NCBI RefSeq assembly: GCF_900112155.1
Contig: NZ_FOKQ01000005.1
Coordinates: forward strand, 62,001 to 126,000
From: Hominimerdicola alba
GTDB lineage: Bacteria > Bacillota > Clostridia > Oscillospirales > Ruminococcaceae
Length of the DNA stretch: 64,000 bases
Direction: 5' to 3'
This document shows positions 59,975-64,000 of the stretch, piece after piece. Position numbers and translations under genes: made by a program. Below the pieces are notes generated by a model, which did no database searches, was not told the DNA's origin, and saw nothing but the letters and a program-made list of their open reading frames with translations. Positions within the stretch are counted from its first letter, which is position 1; each line of letters begins with the position of its first letter.

Positions 59975-60003
59975 ATTATATTACATCTTAGAGAATTTGT
60001 CAA
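59975..60003 (-). promoter_or_regulatory. Promoter of the LRR-dockerin gene
   Basis: On the minus strand TTGACA (59998-60003) and TATAAT (59975-59980) are 17 nt apart. Confidence 0.8.
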
Positions 60004-60378
60004 TAAGTACGAACAATTATTATTTATAATATCAGTTTGAAAGTGACAAAACATGACCAAATTGTTAAATATCCCCACTGAAACGAAAGCTTTGCACTTC
60101 CCTGTTTCTGAAAATATAATACCACTTCCGAAATCGTTTTTCTACCAACAGGAGTTTGAAATTACGCAACAATCAGTTGCAATTTATGGAAATATGCGAA
60201 TATTATAGCGATATATACAAGTAATTGGAGCTTTTCTGCATATTATACGCTGTTGTTCTATATTGATAGCAAGTTTCCATTAGGATAAGAACAGTGCCAT
60301 TTCCATAAAATTCCATAGCATATGTGTATATAACAAAAATTTTTTGTTACAGAACATGATATTTAGCATTGTTAATAA

Positions 60379-60407
60379 TTGACAAAGTCAATAATCAGGT
60401 GTATAAT
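60379..60407 (+). promoter_or_regulatory. Promoter of the NRPS-like operon
   Basis: TTGACA (60379-60384) and TATAAT (60402-60407) are 17 nt apart. The AT-rich stretch 60010-60370 upstream holds nothing else I can name. Confidence 0.8.
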
Positions 60408-60458
60408 TAACCTCGTAAAAGCGAGAGCGACAAAAATCCAAATGTCGGGAGGAACAAC

Positions 60459-61847
60459 ATGGAGAAGAGATACGAACTTACCGCCGCGCAGAAAATGCAC
60501 TACAGGTGGATAAAGGAATACGGCACACAGCAGGTGTCGGGACTAAGTATAGTAGCGGCCTTCGGTGCTGAACTGGATATCGGTCTGCTGAAAAAATGTA
60601 TCGAACTGGAAAAGCAGAGATATTCGTGCCTGAGACTGCGTTTCACAAAGCCCGATGATAACGGCGAAATAAAACAGTACATAGCCGAATATCAGCCCGA
60701 GGAGATCAAGGAATACGACCTGAGGGATATGACCCTGCCCGAAGCTGACGACATAATGCAGAATTGGGCTTATGAGACCTTTGACGGCGACGACATACCC
60801 ATGTGCGAATTCCGCATAGTAATGCTCCCCGAGGGTTACACAGGGTTCTTCGTGCATATGGATCACAGGCTGAATGATTCGGTTGGTGTGGCTGTCATGG
60901 CTACGGATATCATGAACCTTTACAAGCACTTCAAATTCGGAGATGAAGAGCCTGCTCCCCTGGCGGATTTTGAAAAAGTGCTGATAAACGACCTTGAAAA
61001 AGCATCAAATGAAAAGCGTCACGCAAAGGCAAAGCGTTTCTGGGACGAAGAGCTTGACGAACTGGGTGAGCCCCTTTATTCGGATATTCAGGGAACTTCA
61101 GTACTGGAGGAAGCCCGCAGGAAGCACAACGCCCCGAATCTCCGTGCCGCCGATATCGAGAGAAAAGAGCTTTTCGTTGCAGTAAAGGATTATCAGCTTG
61201 AAGTTGACAGTATGCAGAGGGCGATAAACTTCTGCCTGCACAATCAGATATCCCCTACCAACCTGATACTGCTGGTTATACGCACCTATCTTTCAAAGGT
61301 GAACGGCGGTCAGGAGGATATCACGGTGGAGAATTTCATATCAAGGCGCTCCACCCATGATGAGCTGACCTCGGGCGGAAGCAGAACGCTCTGTTTCCCT
61401 TGCCGAACAGTAATTTCGGGCGATACCACTTTCATTGATGCGGCGAGAAAGATACAGAACCATCAGAACCGCATATATATGTTCAGCGGATACGATCCAG
61501 AGTTTATCCGCGATGAGATGAAGAAGCGCTACAACACCCCTGATGATACTACTTATGTCAGCGTATATCTCACCTATCAGCCGCCCATGACTTCCCAAGA
61601 CCTTGACCCCAACGCACAGAAGCTCCCCCTTTATGTAAAGTGGTTCGCCAACGGTGCGGCAACTAAGAAGATGTACCTCACGGTATCCCATCTGCCTGAC
61701 AGAAAGCTGAATTTTTCCTACCACTATCAGACAGCACACCTGACTGAAAAGGACGCAGAACTGATGTACTACTACATGATGCGCATACTGTTCAGGGGCA
61801 TCGAAGACCCGGGCAGGACTATTTCAGAGATAATCGACATGGTTTAA
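60459..61847 (+). CDS. Stand-alone condensation-domain-like acyltransferase
   Basis: 462 residues, the size of one NRPS condensation domain (chloramphenicol acetyltransferase-like superfamily). It begins ELTAAQKMHYRWIKE, like C-domain starts. The HHxxxDG motif is degenerate: FVHMDHRLNDSVGVAV keeps the second, catalytic His (H136) and the Asp (D140), but has Asp for the first His and Ser for Gly. It would join an acyl or aminoacyl group carried by the acyl carrier protein to an amine or alcohol. It is the first gene of a four-gene operon (carrier protein, AMP ligase and hydrolase follow). Product unknown. Confidence 0.8.
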   Translation: MEKRYELTAAQKMHYRWIKEYGTQQVSGLSIVAAFGAELDIGLLKKCIELEKQRYSCLRLRFTKPDDNGEIKQYIAEYQPEEIKEYDLRDMTLPEADDIMQNWAYETFDGDDIPMCEFRIVMLPEGYTGFFVHMDHRLNDSVGVAVMATDIMNLYKHFKFGDEEPAPLADFEKVLINDLEKASNEKRHAKAKRFWDEELDELGEPLYSDIQGTSVLEEARRKHNAPNLRAADIERKELFVAVKDYQLEVDSMQRAINFCLHNQISPTNLILLVIRTYLSKVNGGQEDITVENFISRRSTHDELTSGGSRTLCFPCRTVISGDTTFIDAARKIQNHQNRIYMFSGYDPEFIRDEMKKRYNTPDDTTYVSVYLTYQPPMTSQDLDPNAQKLPLYVKWFANGAATKKMYLTVSHLPDRKLNFSYHYQTAHLTEKDAELMYYYMMRILFRGIEDPGRTISEIIDMV

Positions 61848-61900
61848 AAGACAAAAGAAAGTTTATATATAATGGGGATATCCCCCGAAAGGAGTTTATT

Positions 61901-62140
61901 ATGGAACAGAAATTCAAAGAGATCGCTTCACGCTACTGCAAAGGCGACGTTGGTGAGATAACACCTGAAATGGCTATACGCGAAGACCTGGGACTCAGCT
62001 CCCTTGATCTTATGACATTCCTCGGCGACCTTGAAGACGAGTTCGATATAGAATTCGACTTCGGTGCTGACGAGCAGAAGCTGGGCAATATCCGCACTGT
62101 AGGTGATGCTATCGGCCTGCTTAACGAGTATGTAGGCTGA
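61901..62140 (+). CDS. Acyl/peptidyl carrier protein
   Basis: 79 residues, acidic, four-helix carrier fold. LREDLGLSSLDLMTFLGDLED-like motif here reads EDLGLSSLDLMTF, with S34 as the phosphopantetheine site. The sequence is closer to acyl carrier proteins than to NRPS thiolation domains. GAAAGGAGTTTATT precedes its ATG. It sits between a condensation-like gene and an AMP ligase, so it is likely a dedicated carrier for this pathway. No phosphopantetheinyl transferase gene is in view. Confidence 0.92.
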   Translation: MEQKFKEIASRYCKGDVGEITPEMAIREDLGLSSLDLMTFLGDLEDEFDIEFDFGADEQKLGNIRTVGDAIGLLNEYVG

Positions 62141-62154
62141 TTCGGGGTGATAGC

Positions 62155-63687
62155 ATGAAAAAGACCATTCACACCCTATGGAACAGAAGTGCCAAAGACT
62201 ATGCCGACCTCCCTGCTGTGCGCTGGCTGGTAAAAAAGGATATAAAAGAGATAAGCTACAAGCAGGCTGATGAAGTCATCAGCGGGCTGAGAAAAGGCGC
62301 TTATGCACTGGGATTTGAGCACAGACATATCGCGCTGGTAGGCACTAATTCGGCTGAGTGGATAGAAGCTTATATGTCGGTGGTGACAAGTACAAATACC
62401 GCTGTTCCCCTTGATTCGGCACTGCCTGCCCATGACCTCATCGACCTTATCGACCGTTCGGATTCTGAGGGTGTTTTCCTTGACCCTAAGTTCGCTTCAC
62501 TTGCGACCGAGATAAAGGACAAATGTAAAAAGGTCAAAAAGATATGGATGCTTTCGGATGAAGCCATTGAAGGCACAGAATCCCTAAAAGACCTGATAGC
62601 CGCTGGCGAGGGTGCTGATGAACCCTCTGCCCCCGAAGAAGATGATATATCAATGATAGTTTTCACTTCGGGAACAACAGGCAAAAGCAAGGGCGTTATG
62701 CTCACACAGAGCAATCTTTACACAAATATCGAAGCCATACTTTACGATATGGACCCGGGGCTTATCTTCCTGAGTGTACTTCCCGTGCATCACTGTTTCT
62801 GCCTTGTGATGGACTGGCTCAACGGTTTCTGGATGGGTGCTGTTCTCTGCATAAATGATTCGCTGATGCACATGGTAAGGAATATGACTATATTCAATCC
62901 CGATGTTATGCTGATGGTGCCGCTGATGGTGGAGACCATCTACAAGCGTCTGAGAACTCTTGACCCATCTATCCCGCCTGAGGTGGTATCCGAGAAAGTC
63001 TTCGGCAAGAACCTGAAATACATATTCACGGGCGGCGCACATCTTGAACCATACTACATCGAAGAATTTAACAAGTACGGCATAGATGTTTACGAGGGCT
63101 ACGGAATGTCCGAGTGTTCACCAGTTATAAGCTCCAACAAGATAGGCGACAGCAAGCCCGGTTCGATCGGAAGACCTCTGCCAAATGTTGAGATAAAATT
63201 CGTGGACGGCGAGATACTTGTGCGCAGTACCAGCGTGATGAAAGGCTACTACAAAATGGAGAAAGAGACCGAAGAAACTCTCAAAGACGGCTGGCTCCAC
63301 ACTGGTGACAAGGGCTACATCGATGAGGACGGCTTCCTTTTCATAAACGGCAGGGTGAAGAACCTTATCATACTCTCAAACGGTGAGAATATCTCTCCCG
63401 AGGAGATAGAGAACCGTCTTGCACTGAATGACCTCATCGGTGAGATAGTGGTTACGGGCGAGGACAATCTGCTGACTGCAAGGATATTCCCCGACCCTGA
63501 TATGACCGGAGGTATGAGCGATGAAGAAATCAGAAATGCGCTTCAGGAGATACTTAACGATTACAACAAACAGCAGCCAACCTACAAACAGCTTTCAAAG
63601 CTTGTAGTAAGGAAGTACCCCTTCCTGAAAAACACCACCAGAAAGATAATCCGTGCTGAAGTTTACAGAGATGAGCAGGGCGCATGA
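62155..63687 (+). CDS. AMP-dependent acyl/amino-acid ligase (adenylation enzyme)
   Basis: 510 residues of the ANL superfamily. The P-loop is MIVFTSGTTGKSKGVML (167-183). Later motifs are YEGYGMSECSPVISS (A5), WLHTGDKGYIDEDGFLFINGR (A7/A8) and the C-terminal lysine in NTTRKIIRAE. No carrier domain is fused. It probably activates a carboxylic acid and loads the acyl carrier protein encoded 14 nt upstream. The overall wording is like fatty-acyl-CoA/ACP synthetases rather than amino-acid adenylation domains, so an acyl substrate is slightly favoured. Confidence 0.9.
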   Translation: MKKTIHTLWNRSAKDYADLPAVRWLVKKDIKEISYKQADEVISGLRKGAYALGFEHRHIALVGTNSAEWIEAYMSVVTSTNTAVPLDSALPAHDLIDLIDRSDSEGVFLDPKFASLATEIKDKCKKVKKIWMLSDEAIEGTESLKDLIAAGEGADEPSAPEEDDISMIVFTSGTTGKSKGVMLTQSNLYTNIEAILYDMDPGLIFLSVLPVHHCFCLVMDWLNGFWMGAVLCINDSLMHMVRNMTIFNPDVMLMVPLMVETIYKRLRTLDPSIPPEVVSEKVFGKNLKYIFTGGAHLEPYYIEEFNKYGIDVYEGYGMSECSPVISSNKIGDSKPGSIGRPLPNVEIKFVDGEILVRSTSVMKGYYKMEKETEETLKDGWLHTGDKGYIDEDGFLFINGRVKNLIILSNGENISPEEIENRLALNDLIGEIVVTGEDNLLTARIFPDPDMTGGMSDEEIRNALQEILNDYNKQQPTYKQLSKLVVRKYPFLKNTTRKIIRAEVYRDEQGA

Positions 63688-64000
63688 ACAGTCTTATAAA
63701 TATAATCGAAACCACCTATACTCATATTTCAGGCACTGACGGACTTCCGCTGAGAGTGCTGAGGATAGAACCCACCGACCCCAAAAGCATAAAAGGCATC
63801 GTACAGATGGTACATGGCAAAAACGAGCACAAGGGTCGGTATGCGCCGTTTATGAGATATCTTGCGGCTAACGGATATCTTACCATCGCCAACGACCACC
63901 GCGGTCACGGCGAGAGCGTACATCATCCCCAGGATAGAGGCTATCTCTACGAGGGCGGGCATCAGGCGCTTATCGAGGACATTCACGAGATAACGCTGGA
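63684..64000 (+). CDS. Alpha/beta hydrolase, N-terminal part (cut by window)
   Basis: ATG 63684 overlaps the ligase stop (ATGA). The visible 105 residues show the start of a lysophospholipase/monoacylglycerol-lipase-like hydrolase: GIVQMVHGKNEHKGRYAPFM carries the oxyanion-hole HG, and YLTIANDHRGHGES is the classic second strand. The GxSxG nucleophile lies past the window end. In this operon it may release or modify the product, as a thioesterase would. Confidence 0.85.
   Translation, partial: MNSLINIIETTYTHISGTDGLPLRVLRIEPTDPKSIKGIVQMVHGKNEHKGRYAPFMRYLAANGYLTIANDHRGHGESVHHPQDRGYLYEGGHQALIEDIHEITL

Noticed and set aside
1-64000. tRNA, rRNA or CRISPR features
   Set aside because: Reading the intergenic stretches showed no cloverleaf with TTCGANTC-type arms, no rRNA sequence and no evenly spaced direct repeats.

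Overview
The window looks like a piece of chromosome from a fibre-degrading, anaerobic Ruminococcus (Oscillospiraceae, Firmicutes), close to R. albus in style. The evidence is four large secreted glycoside hydrolases, several with type I dockerins, extra dockerin proteins without an enzyme domain, IreB, strong AGGAGG ribosome-binding sites and many promoters with exactly 17 nt between -35 and -10. All assignments come from reading the sequence; no database search was run.

Layout. 1-1.4 kb: start of a secreted protein (minus strand), then the 3' remnant of a prophage head gene with a toxin-like tail and a small partner ORF. 1.4-7.5 kb: AraC regulator, GH5-dockerin-CBM endoglucanase and convergent GH43-CBM13-dockerin arabinanase. 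7.7-9.7 kb: LacI-type sensor fused to GGDEF. 9.9-12.0 kb: THF riboswitch, folT, folC. 12.2-16.7 kb: CBM22-dockerin-GH43-CBM6 arabinofuranosidase and a GH5 endoglucanase with an FN3/CBM37-like tail. 16.9-22.3 kb: CO-dehydrogenase-like protein with two small membrane proteins, next to an NMT1/SsuABC-type ABC transporter. 22.7-24.7 kb: YibE/F pair. 24.8-26.8 kb: zinc uptake, a ZnuA protein with a ZinT domain nested inside it. 27-30.2 kb: two GGDEF genes with duplicated promoter regions. 30.2-31.5 kb: a dead IS3-family element. 31.5-41 kb: ireB, then a Phe T-box operon (methyltransferase, pheS, cargo genes, pheT), then an EamA exporter and small membrane proteins. 41.2-47.9 kb: dockerin-transglutaminase protein, lipoprotein, acyltransferase, PepF, and a secreted double FN3/CBM37-like protein behind an 18-codon leader ORF. 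48.1-53.3 kb: carA and a carB-dapF fusion. 53.6-57.3 kb: KtrB/KtrA potassium uptake and M29 aminopeptidase. 57.4-59.9 kb: leucine-rich-repeat dockerin protein. 60.4-64 kb: condensation-like protein, acyl carrier protein, AMP ligase and alpha/beta hydrolase, cut by the window end.

The plant-wall enzymes attack beta-glucan/cellulose, arabinan and arabinoxylan, and most can dock to cohesins; the LRR and transglutaminase-like proteins would dock too. Three diguanylate-cyclase-type proteins suggest sugar- or surface-linked c-di-GMP signalling. The features I consider most unusual are the CO-dehydrogenase-like locus (His-rich N-terminus, one C-cluster cysteine replaced by Asp, two paired membrane proteins), the CarB-DapF fusion, the stand-alone NRPS-like line at the right end, and ZinT nested inside ZnuA.
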